From DASUBV01 sp035532295 (GTDB taxonomy: Bacteria > Actinomycetota > Actinomycetes > Streptosporangiales > Streptosporangiaceae), in contig DATKRH010000022.1 of assembly GCA_035532295.1 (NCBI GenBank), positions 27,406 to 91,405 of the forward strand: a stretch of DNA of 64,000 nucleotides, written 5' to 3'. The position numbers and the translations under genes were made by a program. The notes beneath the pieces are model-generated. The model did no database searches and was not told the origin of the DNA. It saw only the letters and a list, made by a program, of their open reading frames with translations. Shown one piece after another: positions 16,381-24,555 of the stretch; the stretch's first letter is position 1, and every line of letters begins with the position of its first letter.

Positions 16381-17529
16381 ATGACCGGTACCACACAGCG
16401 AGAGCCGGGTCGCAGGCCCGAGACCGTCGGCCAGCCGCGGCCGGCCGGCCTGCGGATCACGCCCGATGACGTGGCCTATGTCGTCGCGGCGGCGGCCCGG
16501 GCGCCATCGGTGCACAACAGCCAGCCCTGGCAGTTCCGGGTGCGCGGGAATGCCCTGGAGCTTTATGCCGATCGGGGCAGAATGCTCCGGCGGGTGGACC
16601 CAGGCGGCCGGGAAATGCTGATCAGCTGCGGTGCCGCGCTCTACGGCCTGCGGCTCGGCATGCGCAGCGTGGGTTACCTGCCCGAGGTCGAGCTGCTGCC
16701 CGATCCGGCGCAGCCTGGCCTGGTCGCCCGCGTTCGGCCGGTCGGCCGCGCCCGGCCCAGCGCAGCTGAATGGGACCTGATCGCGGCGGTGCCGCACCGG
16801 CACACTCATCGCGGGCCGTTCGCGCCGGGCCGGGTGCCGGCTCGCTTGCTGGACGCGCTGGTGCATGATGCGGCTGCCGAGGGCGCGGACCTGCACCTGG
16901 TGAGCTGGCCCGCCGACGTCGCCGCGCTCGCCGAGCTGACGGAGGCGGCGAGCCGGGGGCAGGAGGCCGATCCGGGGATCCGGGCGGAACTGCGAGAGTG
17001 GACGAGGTCGGAGGCGAGTTCGGCCAGGGACGGCGTTCCCGCGCGCGCCTGGGCCGGCCCGTCCTGGCTCGATGAGCCAGGCCAGTCCGCCGACCCGCCG
17101 CCCGCCGGTCCGCCGCCCGCTGATCCGCCGCTCGCCGGTCCGCCGCTCGCGGGGCGGCGCCCGCAGGAGCAGCCGGCGCACGAGCGGCTGCCGCAACGCG
17201 ATTTCGGGCTGCGCGGCGGCCTGCCCGCCGGCGGCCCGCTGCCGTCGGCGACGGCAGTGCTGACCACGGCGAGTGACGAGCCGGCCGACTGGCTGGCGGC
17301 CGGGCAGGCGCTGGACCGGCTGCTGCTGCGCGCCGCGGCCCGGTGGGTCTTCGCCAGCCTGCATTCACAGCCGCTGGAGTCACCACGGCTGCGCGCCGCG
17401 GTCCGCGATCGCCTGCACCTGGACGGCGTTCCGCAGATGCTGCTGCAGTTCGGCCGGGCGAACGTCGCGCCCGCCACGGCACGACGCCCGGCGGCCGAGC
17501 TCATTGATCGCGGCCCCGCGGAGCCGTGA
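16381..17529 (+). CDS. Acg-like nitroreductase family protein
   Basis: A 382-residue protein related to M. tuberculosis Acg (Rv2032), a DosR-regulon flavin-binding nitroreductase homologue thought to bind or sequester FMN. The N-terminal motif AAARAPSVHNSQPWQFRV (about 35-52) and the later DRGRMLRRVDPGGREMLISCG are typical. The middle (about 235-258) holds a Pro-rich repeat (DPPPAGPPPADPPLAGPPLAG) not usual in the family. ATG at 16381 follows GGTAGGGGTG at good spacing. It is divergent from a P-type ATPase and shares its box-containing promoter. Confidence 0.88.
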   Translation: MTGTTQREPGRRPETVGQPRPAGLRITPDDVAYVVAAAARAPSVHNSQPWQFRVRGNALELYADRGRMLRRVDPGGREMLISCGAALYGLRLGMRSVGYLPEVELLPDPAQPGLVARVRPVGRARPSAAEWDLIAAVPHRHTHRGPFAPGRVPARLLDALVHDAAAEGADLHLVSWPADVAALAELTEAASRGQEADPGIRAELREWTRSEASSARDGVPARAWAGPSWLDEPGQSADPPPAGPPPADPPLAGPPLAGRRPQEQPAHERLPQRDFGLRGGLPAGGPLPSATAVLTTASDEPADWLAAGQALDRLLLRAAARWVFASLHSQPLESPRLRAAVRDRLHLDGVPQMLLQFGRANVAPATARRPAAELIDRGPAEP

Positions 17530-17563
17530 CCGGCGGGGTACGGTGCGGAGGTCTTGCCCCGGC

Positions 17564-17579
17564 AGGGGCATTTGACCCT
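17564..17579. promoter_or_regulatory. DosR-box-like inverted repeat before the split-barrel gene
   Basis: AGGGGCATTTGACCCT, nested in GGCAGGG/CCCTGCC arms (17561-17582). It lies 122 bases upstream of the TTG start of the flavin split-barrel gene. Confidence 0.5.
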
Positions 17580-17701
17580 GCCGGTCGCGGGGCGCGGCCC
17601 GGTCTGATGGAGTGGTGGCACACAGGCGGACAGGCCGCGCTACCCGCCGCCACCGGGCGGCCGGTCTAGTGGCGGCCGTCCTAGGTTAAGGAGCGTGCGC
17701 G

Positions 17702-18142
17702 TTGCCTGCAGAAGCCCAAGCCGTCATGGAGAAGCTCGATGAGGCCGAGTGCCTGCGGCTGGTCGCCGACGGCGTGATCGGCCGGCTGGCCTTCGTCGGG
17801 CAGTACGACATCACCGTCCTTCCGGTCAACTACCGGCTGGTCGACGGGGCCATCCTGTTTCGCACCGCCCCGGACAGCCTGGCGGGCGAGGACCTCCGCA
17901 CCGGGATAGCGCACGCGGAGTACAAGGTGGCCTTCGAGGTCGACCACTTTGATGAGTCCGCCCGGGAAGGCTGGAGCGTGCTGATCTCGGGGCCGGCGCA
18001 CCACCTTGACTCCGAAGCCGACCAGGCGGCAGCGCAGGCGGCCGGGGTCGATTCGTGGCCCGGCGGCGAGAAGGACCATTTCATCCGGATCACGCCTGTC
18101 CGGGTCACCGGGCGGCGCATCCGCCGGGCCCCCGGATCCTGA
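17702..18142 (+). CDS. Pyridoxamine 5'-phosphate oxidase-like split-barrel protein
   Basis: A 146-residue flavin/F420 split-barrel fold protein: LVADGVIGRLAFVGQYDITVLPVNYRL forms the first strands, followed by ILFRTAPDS and KVAFEVDHFDE. Such proteins bind FMN, F420 or heme and often accompany dormancy genes. The start is taken as TTG at 17702 because AAGGAG lies 8 bases before it; the next candidate, the ATG at codon 9, has no comparable site. The upstream box and downstream universal stress gene (19-base gap) suggest one transcription unit. Confidence 0.88.
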   Translation: MPAEAQAVMEKLDEAECLRLVADGVIGRLAFVGQYDITVLPVNYRLVDGAILFRTAPDSLAGEDLRTGIAHAEYKVAFEVDHFDESAREGWSVLISGPAHHLDSEADQAAAQAAGVDSWPGGEKDHFIRITPVRVTGRRIRRAPGS

Positions 18143-18161
18143 AGTCCTCTAGAGGTGCGAG

Positions 18162-18629
18162 ATGTCACAACAAGACAGCGGCAGCGCTCGGCGTATCGTC
18201 GTGGGAGTGGACGGGTCGCCCTCGTCCGAGGATGCGCTCCGCTGGGCCGTCCGGCAGGCCGGGCTCACCGGCGCCAAGGTAGAGGCGGTGATCGCCTGGC
18301 ACCTCCCGCTGCTGGTCGGCGGCTACTCGTGGCCGCCGGTCGGGGTGCTGGAGACCACCGACTTCGGGAAGCTGGCGCAGAAAGTGCTGACCGACGCGAT
18401 CGTCACCGCGGTCGGCCCGGACGGCGCTGAGCGGGTCGTCACGGTAGTGAAGCAGGGCGACGCGGCTGAGGTGCTGATCGACGCGGCGGACGGAGCCGAG
18501 GCACTCGTCGTGGGCAGCCGCGGACATGGCGGCTTTACCGAGGCGCTGCTGGGCTCGGTGAGCCAGCACTGCGTGCACCACGCGCCGTGCCCAGTCGTAG
18601 TCATCCGCGGTGCCCGCCAGTCCGGCTAG
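18162..18629 (+). CDS. Universal stress protein (UspA family) 1
   Basis: A 155-residue single-domain Usp. The first strand and ATP-pocket start are RRIVVGVDGSPSS; the nucleotide-binding signature appears as VGSRGHGGFTEALLGSVSQ near 125-143 (G-x2-G-x9-G-S/T), so ATP binding is expected. It is most similar in the window to the Usp at 38477, including the SVSQHCVxHAxCPVVxIRG end. The TAG stop shares a CTAG tetranucleotide with the convergent Usp gene. Confidence 0.95.
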   Translation: MSQQDSGSARRIVVGVDGSPSSEDALRWAVRQAGLTGAKVEAVIAWHLPLLVGGYSWPPVGVLETTDFGKLAQKVLTDAIVTAVGPDGAERVVTVVKQGDAAEVLIDAADGAEALVVGSRGHGGFTEALLGSVSQHCVHHAPCPVVVIRGARQSG

Positions 18630-19150
18630 GCGGTGCCCACCAGCTCGCGCCGGCCTGGCCGCTCGCCGGCCGGCTGGGGACGGGGCTGGGGACGGGTGCC
18701 CGGCTGGCCGGCCCAGACCACCACGACGGGGCACTGCGCACGGCTCAGGCAGGCCCGGACGACCGGCCCGATCGAGCGCCCGATGGTGCGCTGCGCCGCC
18801 ATGGGCGGCGCGGCCGATCCGAGGACGAGCAGGTCCGCGGCGGCCGACCGGTCGATTAGCGTCCGCTCCGCGACGCCCTCGGCCAGTTCGGCCGTGACAC
18901 CCGCGGGGACCACCGAGCCGAAGGTGCCGCGCATCAGCGCCGCGAGTCCCGCACTGGCCACGGCGCGCTGCTCGCCGGGCGTATGGCCGGCGGCGGGGGC
19001 ATAGGGAGCCGTGAACTCGGCATCCCAGCTCCGTACGACCCGGAGCATGGCGTGGCGGCGGCTGGCCTCGTCAGCGGCCCATCGCAGCGCCGTTGCGGAC
19101 GCCTCGGAATCGCTGACGCCGACCACTATGGCTGGCTGGTGCACGTTCAT
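18626..19150 (-). CDS. Universal stress protein (UspA family) 2
   Basis: A 174-residue Usp: AIVVGVSDSEASATALRWA at the N-terminus, DLLVLGSAAPPMAAQRTIGRSIG in place of the usual G-x2-G-x9-G motif, and CPVVVVWAG at the end of the fold. The altered loop weakens the prediction of ATP binding. The last ~25 residues are a Pro/Arg-rich tail. ATG at 19150 follows GGGAGGGG. A DosR-box-like repeat lies between it and the divergent Rv1733c-like gene. Confidence 0.9.
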   Translation of the reverse strand: MNVHQPAIVVGVSDSEASATALRWAADEASRRHAMLRVVRSWDAEFTAPYAPAAGHTPGEQRAVASAGLAALMRGTFGSVVPAGVTAELAEGVAERTLIDRSAAADLLVLGSAAPPMAAQRTIGRSIGPVVRACLSRAQCPVVVVWAGQPGTRPQPRPQPAGERPGRRELVGTA

Positions 19151-19311
19151 AGCCCCTCCCAGACGCCCAGCGCCGGACCATCGGACTGCGGAACATTCCG
19201 CTTGCTCTCCGACATTCGCAAAGATCAGCCGCATCCGCGTAGAGCAGAAGGTCACCAGTGGCGCGGCCGGTCGGCCTGCGTGATGGCCGTCAGCGCCCGC
19301 CGGCGCTAGCC

Positions 19312-19325
19312 GGGTCCAAAGTCCC
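19312..19325. promoter_or_regulatory. DosR-box-like inverted repeat between Usp 2 and Rv1733c-like gene
   Basis: GGGTCCAAAGTCCC, 93 bases before the start of the Rv1733c-like gene and 162 bases before the divergent Usp gene. Confidence 0.55.
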
Positions 19326-19417
19326 CCCGACACGGGAGTTTCAGCACGTGACACCCGCCGCGATGACAGCCAGCATGGGCCGTAGCGAAAGTCGCCGCCG
19401 AGTGGAGGTGTGCCCCG

Positions 19418-20002
19418 ATGAAGAAGATCATGCGACGGCTCGCCGGCCAGCTCGGCTGGGACCGGAACCCGCTGCGGCGCCGCATCGACCGGGTTGAGAC
19501 GGTCGTGGTGACTGCTTTGCTCGCGATTTTCCTGGTCGGCGCCCCGGTGCTGATGATCGTCGCGGCTCGCGTCACCGACAGCGCCGGGGTGCGTCAGCAG
19601 CACGCCGAGCGGACCTGGCGGCAGGTGCCAGCCACCCTGCTGCAGACCCCGGCCAACCAGGCCGACCCGTCCTACGGATGGGACGGCGCCTGGGTTCGCG
19701 CGCGCTGGAGCGCACCGGACGGGCAGCAGCGAACTGGCTTCGTCGCGGTGGACCCGGCGGCGGTGGCCGGCCACCGGGTGCAGGTGTGGGTCGACGGCGC
19801 GGGCCGGATCACGAGCCCGCCGCTGCGGACCTACGACATCTGGGGCGATGTCCTGCTGGCGGTGGTGACCGTGCCCGTCGTCCTGGGTATCGCACTGTCC
19901 ATCATCGCCGGCTGCGTCCGGGCCGTCCTGAACCGCCGTCGGCTGGCCGGCTGGGACCGGGCGTGGTACGCCGTCGAGCCCCGGTGGACCCGGCTGCCCT
20001 AG
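19418..20002 (+). CDS. Rv1733c-like two-helix membrane protein
   Basis: A 194-residue protein with a basic N-terminus (DRNPLRRRIDRVE), one membrane helix (about 28-50, VVVTALLAIFLVGAPVLMIV), an extracytoplasmic domain (about 52-140, with RTWRQVPATLLQ and WVDGAGRIT), a second helix (about 146-168) and a C-terminal WDRAWYAVEPRWT. This layout and these motifs match M. tuberculosis Rv1733c, a DosR-regulon membrane protein and latency antigen of unknown function. ATG at 19418 has GGAGGTG upstream. The MgtA-like gene follows after 67 bases. Confidence 0.88.
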   Translation: MKKIMRRLAGQLGWDRNPLRRRIDRVETVVVTALLAIFLVGAPVLMIVAARVTDSAGVRQQHAERTWRQVPATLLQTPANQADPSYGWDGAWVRARWSAPDGQQRTGFVAVDPAAVAGHRVQVWVDGAGRITSPPLRTYDIWGDVLLAVVTVPVVLGIALSIIAGCVRAVLNRRRLAGWDRAWYAVEPRWTRLP

Positions 20003-20069
20003 GCGAGGTCCGACGGGCCGAGGCGCAGACTCCTAGCGGGAGCTGGACTTCGGCAAGGAGACTGGCCCG

Positions 20070-22748
20070 GTGGCGATAACAGCGCATGCCCGGGCTGGCG
20101 AGCTGGACCTGACTCAGGCCGCGGCGCTGGCTCCCGGTACGGTGCTGGCCCGGCTGGGCAGCGGCGAGCACGGGCTCTCGGCCGCCGACGCGGCCCAGCG
20201 GCTGAGCGAGCTCGGGCCGAACTCGCTCGCCACGTACCGGGTGCGCCCGTTCGCCGTGCTGCTGCGCCAGGTCCGCAACCCGATCCTGATCCTGCTGCTC
20301 GGCGCGGCGCTGGTCTCGGGGCTGACCGGTGGCGGCACGAACGCGCTGATCATCACGGTCATTGTCGCTCTCAGTGTCGGGCTGGGCTTCTTCAACGAGT
20401 ACCGGGCGGAAATGGCGATGACCGCGCTGCGGGCCCAGATCCGGCAGGAGGCCGAGGTCCGCAGGGACAATCAGGTGAGCCGGGTCCCGGTGCTGAGCCT
20501 GGTGCCCGGGGACCTCGTATCGCTGCGCATCGGCTCCCTTGTCCCGGCCGACCTGCGCCTGCTCGAGGTCGACGAGCTCGAGTGCGACGAGGGCGTGCTG
20601 ACCGGCGAGTCGATGCCGGTGACCAAGTCGGTGGCGCCCGTCGACGGACATCAGCCTCAGGACCAGCCGGGGTGCGCCTTCATGGGGACGATCGTGCACC
20701 AGGGATCGGGGCTGGGCGTGGTGGTCCGGACCGGAACCCGCACTGCGTTCGGGCAGATCGCCGCGGGCCTGGCCGAGAAGCACAGCCAGACCGCCTTCGA
20801 GGCGGGACTGTCGCGTTTCTCGCGCTTCCTGTTCGCGGTGGCAGCGGTGCTGACGGCCTTCATCTTCCTCATCAACGTGGCCCTGTCCCGGCCCCTCATC
20901 GACGCGCTGCTCTTCTCGCTGGCCATCGCCGTGGGTATCGCCCCCGAGATGATGCCGGCCATCGTGACGGTGAGCCTGTCGGCCGGCGCCAAGGCCCTCG
21001 CGGCCAAGAAGGTTCTGGTCAAGCGGCTGGTCGCCATCGAGGATCTCGGCAATATCGAGGTCTTGTTCACCGACAAGACGGGCACCCTCACCGAGGGCGT
21101 GATCACCTTCGAGCGGGCCCTGGACGCCAGCGGCCGGGACGCCGACCGCCCGCTGCTGCTCGGGCTCGTCTGCAACGAGGCGGCGGTCACCGACGGGGGC
21201 GCGGTCGGGGGAAACTCGCTGGACCAGGCCCTGTGGTCAGCGGCCCTGCGGTCAGCGGCGCCGCGGCTGGCTCCCGGGGCGGTCGCGGGCGCGCCGGCCG
21301 CCGCGGCGGCCGGCGACTACCGGCGGCTGGGCCTCCTGCCGTTCGACCACGAGCGGCAGCTCGCCTCGGTGCTGGTGGCCGGCCCCGGCGGCCGGCCGCT
21401 CCTGATCACCAAGGGCGCCCCCGAGGTGGTGCTGGACCGGTGCTCCCGGGTCCCCGACGGCGCCCGGCCGGTCCTGGAGGCATTGTTCCGCGAGGGTGCC
21501 CGGGTGGTAGCCGTGGCCAGCCGCCCGGCGGCCGCCGGGCAGGCGCTCACCGCCTCCGACGAGCACGGGCTGACGCTGGAGGGCTTCCTGACGTTCGCCG
21601 ACCGGCCTAAGGCCGACGCCGGTGCCTCGATCGTCCAGCTCGAGCGACTGGGGATCCAGGTAAAGATCATTACCGGGGACAACGGGCTGGTCGCGGCCAA
21701 GGTGTGCGCGCAGATCGGGATCGACTGCGCCGGGGTGCTCAGCGGCGCCGACGTCGAGGCGCTCGACGACGACCACCTCGAGGCGGCGATCCCGGCCACG
21801 ACGGTCTTCGCCCGGATCGGCCCCGACCAGAAGTCGCGCATCATCAAGGTCGCGCGGCGCACCGGCAAGGACGTGGCCTTCCTCGGGGACGGCGTCAACG
21901 ACGCGGTGGCGCTGCATCACGCTGACGTCGGAATCTCGGTGGACTCGGGCACCGACGTGGCCAAGGAAGCCGCTGACGTGGTGCTGCTCGACAAGGATCT
22001 CGGCGTACTGGCCGACGGCGTGATGGAGGGCCGCCGCATCTTCGCCAACACCATGAAGTACGTCCTGATGGCGACGTCGTCCAACTTCGGCAACATGTTC
22101 AGCGCGGCCGGCGCGTCGGTATTCCTGTCCTTCCTCCCGATGCTGCCGTCCCAGATACTCCTCAACAACCTGCTTTATAACGCCGGTCAGCTGGTCATCC
22201 CGACCGACCGGGTGGACCCCGAGACGCTGGCCCGGCCCGCCGCCTGGGACATGAAGTTCATCCGGCATTTCATGTCCGTGTTCGGCCCCGTCAGCTCGAT
22301 CTTCGACTTTCTCACTTTCTGGATCATGCTCGCCCTGCTGCACGCCGGGCACGCCGAGTTCCGGACCGGCTGGTTCGTCGAGTCGATCGCCACCCAGACC
22401 CTCGTCGTCTACGTGATCCGCACCCGGCGGGTCCCGTTCCTCAAGAGCCGGCCCAGCCTGCCGATGCTGCTGGTGCCGACGGGGGCGGCCCTGATCGGCG
22501 CGGTACTCCCGTATACGGGGCTGGCCGGGCTGCTGGGCTTCACGCCGCTGCCGACGACGTTCTTCCTGCTGCTGTTCGCGCTGGTCATCGTCTACCTGGT
22601 GCTGGTCGAGCTGGCCAAGACCCAGTTCTACCGCGTCCACCCCCATGCCCGGCGGGCGGCCAGCACGCCCGCGCAGCGGCTGGAGCGCCGCATCCGGCGC
22701 CGGGCGTCCCGCTTCATCCGCCACCCGCCGCCGGGCGGCGCCCCGTGA
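20070..22748 (+). CDS. mgtA: Magnesium-transporting P-type ATPase (P3B, MgtA-like)
   Basis: An 892-residue pump. Domains: N-terminal cation-ATPase segment, LTGES at 177-181, helix 4 GIAPEMMPAIVT (289-300), which is the P3B signature, phosphorylated D335 in DKTGTLT, TKGAPE in the nucleotide domain, LGDGVNDAVAL hinge and a C-terminal six-helix bundle with SNFGNMFSAAGAS. It imports Mg2+ across the plasma membrane. The hinge has VAL where MgtA usually has APAL. GTG start at 20070 follows AAGGAG. It probably forms a unit with the Rv1733c-like gene. Confidence 0.93.
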   Translation: MAITAHARAGELDLTQAAALAPGTVLARLGSGEHGLSAADAAQRLSELGPNSLATYRVRPFAVLLRQVRNPILILLLGAALVSGLTGGGTNALIITVIVALSVGLGFFNEYRAEMAMTALRAQIRQEAEVRRDNQVSRVPVLSLVPGDLVSLRIGSLVPADLRLLEVDELECDEGVLTGESMPVTKSVAPVDGHQPQDQPGCAFMGTIVHQGSGLGVVVRTGTRTAFGQIAAGLAEKHSQTAFEAGLSRFSRFLFAVAAVLTAFIFLINVALSRPLIDALLFSLAIAVGIAPEMMPAIVTVSLSAGAKALAAKKVLVKRLVAIEDLGNIEVLFTDKTGTLTEGVITFERALDASGRDADRPLLLGLVCNEAAVTDGGAVGGNSLDQALWSAALRSAAPRLAPGAVAGAPAAAAAGDYRRLGLLPFDHERQLASVLVAGPGGRPLLITKGAPEVVLDRCSRVPDGARPVLEALFREGARVVAVASRPAAAGQALTASDEHGLTLEGFLTFADRPKADAGASIVQLERLGIQVKIITGDNGLVAAKVCAQIGIDCAGVLSGADVEALDDDHLEAAIPATTVFARIGPDQKSRIIKVARRTGKDVAFLGDGVNDAVALHHADVGISVDSGTDVAKEAADVVLLDKDLGVLADGVMEGRRIFANTMKYVLMATSSNFGNMFSAAGASVFLSFLPMLPSQILLNNLLYNAGQLVIPTDRVDPETLARPAAWDMKFIRHFMSVFGPVSSIFDFLTFWIMLALLHAGHAEFRTGWFVESIATQTLVVYVIRTRRVPFLKSRPSLPMLLVPTGAALIGAVLPYTGLAGLLGFTPLPTTFFLLLFALVIVYLVLVELAKTQFYRVHPHARRAASTPAQRLERRIRRRASRFIRHPPPGGAP

Positions 22749-22861
22749 AACGTGGATGTCTGATCGCTACCCCGGGGGGTGACGCGGTAAGTAGGCGCGT
22801 CCTGGCGGGCTGCTAGCTCGTAGTGGTCGCGGATGATGGCGCGGCGGCCGCGCCGGGTTCA

Positions 22862-23110
22862 GACGCGTTCGACTTCGATGGCGATGACGCCGCGGCCGGC
22901 GGCGATGAGGTCGAAGTAGCGCTTGTAGATGGGCATCTCGCGGGCCCGTTCGCGGGTGGCGAGGTCGGCGGGGCGTTGTGCCATGAGGTTTCCCAACTCG
23001 GTGGTGGTGAAGGATCGGTAGAAGTGTTTCGGGTCGGCGAGTAGGCCGTTGACCAGCCAGATCAGGGCGTCGGTGTAGTTGTCGACGGTGCCGGGCCACA
23101 GACTGGGGCC
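22862..23110 (-). pseudogene. Relic of an ASCH-type domain protein
   Basis: This gap between mgtA and enolase has no intact gene, but one minus-strand frame reads like decayed coding sequence: VDNYTDALIWLVNGLL, then FTTTELGNLMAQRPADLA, then MPIYKRYFDLIAAGR directly joined to GVIAIEVERV and a stop. The YFDLIAAGR start and GVIAIE end look like the two ends of an ASCH domain with the middle deleted. No ATG, GTG or TTG start precedes it in frame after the enolase stop. Further coding-like codons continue past the stop to about 22767. Family name is tentative. Confidence 0.45.
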
Positions 23111-23140
23111 GCGCGAGCGACGCGGCGGCAGCGAGAACCT

Positions 23141-24412
23141 TCAGACCGGCATGCCGTAGCGGAGCTTCGGCGCGCTCGCGGCGATCTCGAGGAGGCGGTT
23201 GTACTTGGCCGTGCGCTCACCGCGGGCGGGGGCGCCGGACTTGAGGTGCCCGCAGCCGGTGCCGACGGCGAGGTCGGCGATGAACGAGTCCCCGGTCTCA
23301 CCGGAGCGGTGCGAGACGAACTGCCGGTAGCCCGCGCGGCGGCAGATGGCCATCGCCTCCAGCGTCTCGCTGACGGTGCCGATCTGGTTGAGCTTGATCA
23401 GCGACGAGTTCGCGATGCCGCGCCCGATGGCCGCGGTGATGATCGCCGGGTTGGTACAGAAGATGTCGTCGCCCACCAGTTCCACGCCCGCGCCGAGGCG
23501 GGCGGTGAGCGTGATCCAGGCCTCGTCATCGTCTTCGCCCAGGCCGTCCTCGATGAGGTGCACGGGGAACGCGGCGGTGATGGCGGCCAGCCGCTCGATG
23601 AGGTCGGCGCTGCTCAGCAGCGTGCCGGCGACCCGGTAGCGGCCGTCGGCCTGCCGGAACTCCGACGCCGCCAGGTCCAGGGCGATCGAGACGCCGTCGC
23701 GGCCGGCCTGATACCCGGCGTCGGTGATGGCCTGCACGAGGAGCCGCAGGACCTCCTCCGGCTCGCTGACCTCGGGAGCGAACCCGCCTTCGTCGCCCAG
23801 GCCGGTGGACAGCTTCCGGTCGGTGAGCTCGCGGCGCAGCGCCGCGTAGACCTCGGCGCCCGCGCGCACGGCCTCGGCCATCGAGGGTGCACCGAGCGGC
23901 GCGACCATGAACTCCTGGAAGTCCAGCTCATTGGGCGCGTGCACGCCCCCGTTGAGCACGTTGAAGTGCGGCACCGGCAGGGACGGGGTTACTGCGTCCG
24001 GGGTCAGCCAGCGCCACAGCGGAAGGTCGGCCGACGCGGCCAGTGCCCGGGCGAGCGCCATCGACACGCCGACGAGGGCGTTGGCGCCGAGCCGGCTCTT
24101 GGCCGCGGTGCCGTCGAGATCGATCATGGCCTGATCGGCCTCCGCCAGCCCGGCCCAGGAGCGGCCGCGCAGCAGGTCCGCGATCTCGGTGTTCACCGCG
24201 GCGACCGCGCCCAGCACGCCCGCGCCGCCGTAACGAGCGGGATCACCGTCGCGCCGCTCGACCGCCTCGCGGGTCCCGGTCGATGCGCCCGACGGCACTC
24301 CGGCGCGGGCCGTGGTGCCGTCCCCGAGCCGGACGGTGACCGCCACCGTGGGCCGGCCACGCGAGTCGAGAATCTCCAGCGCGGACAGCTCGGCGATGTC
24401 AAAGCCTGGCAT
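23141..24412 (-). CDS. eno: Enolase
   Basis: A 423-residue phosphopyruvate hydratase. Active-site elements are all present: SGASTG loop, NGGVHAPNELDFQEF (His and Glu), LGDEGGFAP, LIEDGLGEDD, VGDDIF, LIKLNQIGT with the catalytic lysine, SHRSGET and LKSGAPARGER. Compared with housekeeping enolases the motifs are slightly changed (NGGVHAPNELD instead of NGGAHADNNVD), so it may be a second, specialised copy. It interconverts 2-phosphoglycerate and phosphoenolpyruvate. ATG at 24412 follows AGGAGCAGGAA. A strong hairpin upstream separates it from the cytochrome b gene. Confidence 0.96.
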   Translation of the reverse strand: MPGFDIAELSALEILDSRGRPTVAVTVRLGDGTTARAGVPSGASTGTREAVERRDGDPARYGGAGVLGAVAAVNTEIADLLRGRSWAGLAEADQAMIDLDGTAAKSRLGANALVGVSMALARALAASADLPLWRWLTPDAVTPSLPVPHFNVLNGGVHAPNELDFQEFMVAPLGAPSMAEAVRAGAEVYAALRRELTDRKLSTGLGDEGGFAPEVSEPEEVLRLLVQAITDAGYQAGRDGVSIALDLAASEFRQADGRYRVAGTLLSSADLIERLAAITAAFPVHLIEDGLGEDDDEAWITLTARLGAGVELVGDDIFCTNPAIITAAIGRGIANSSLIKLNQIGTVSETLEAMAICRRAGYRQFVSHRSGETGDSFIADLAVGTGCGHLKSGAPARGERTAKYNRLLEIAASAPKLRYGMPV

Positions 24413-24445
24413 TTCCTGCTCCTGTTCCGTTCACACTGTGTCCGC

Positions 24446-24484
24446 GCGATACCGTCGGCCCGGGGCGGCCGGGCCGACGGTATC
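24446..24484. terminator. 17-bp-arm perfect hairpin between cytochrome b and enolase genes
   Basis: Perfect inverted repeat, arms 24446-24462 and 24468-24484, loop of five bases. It begins 72 bases beyond the cytochrome b stop on the minus strand and ends 34 bases before the enolase ATG. No T-tract follows. It probably ends or limits cytochrome b transcription; a role in enolase regulation is also possible. Confidence 0.7.
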
Positions 24485-24555
24485 GGCGGGGCGGCGGCGT
24501 CAGCCGGGCGCCGGGCAGCTCACCGGGCCTGCCGTGTCCAGGCCATCGATCGTCC

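Noticed and set aside
22767..23099. A 110-codon minus-strand ORF with a start codon
   Set aside because: Its product is an Arg/His/Pro string; the coding-like signal in this place lies in another frame without a start.
24446..24484. Insertion-sequence terminal repeats
   Set aside because: The arms are 5 bases apart with no transposase or target duplication; a hairpin is the simpler reading.
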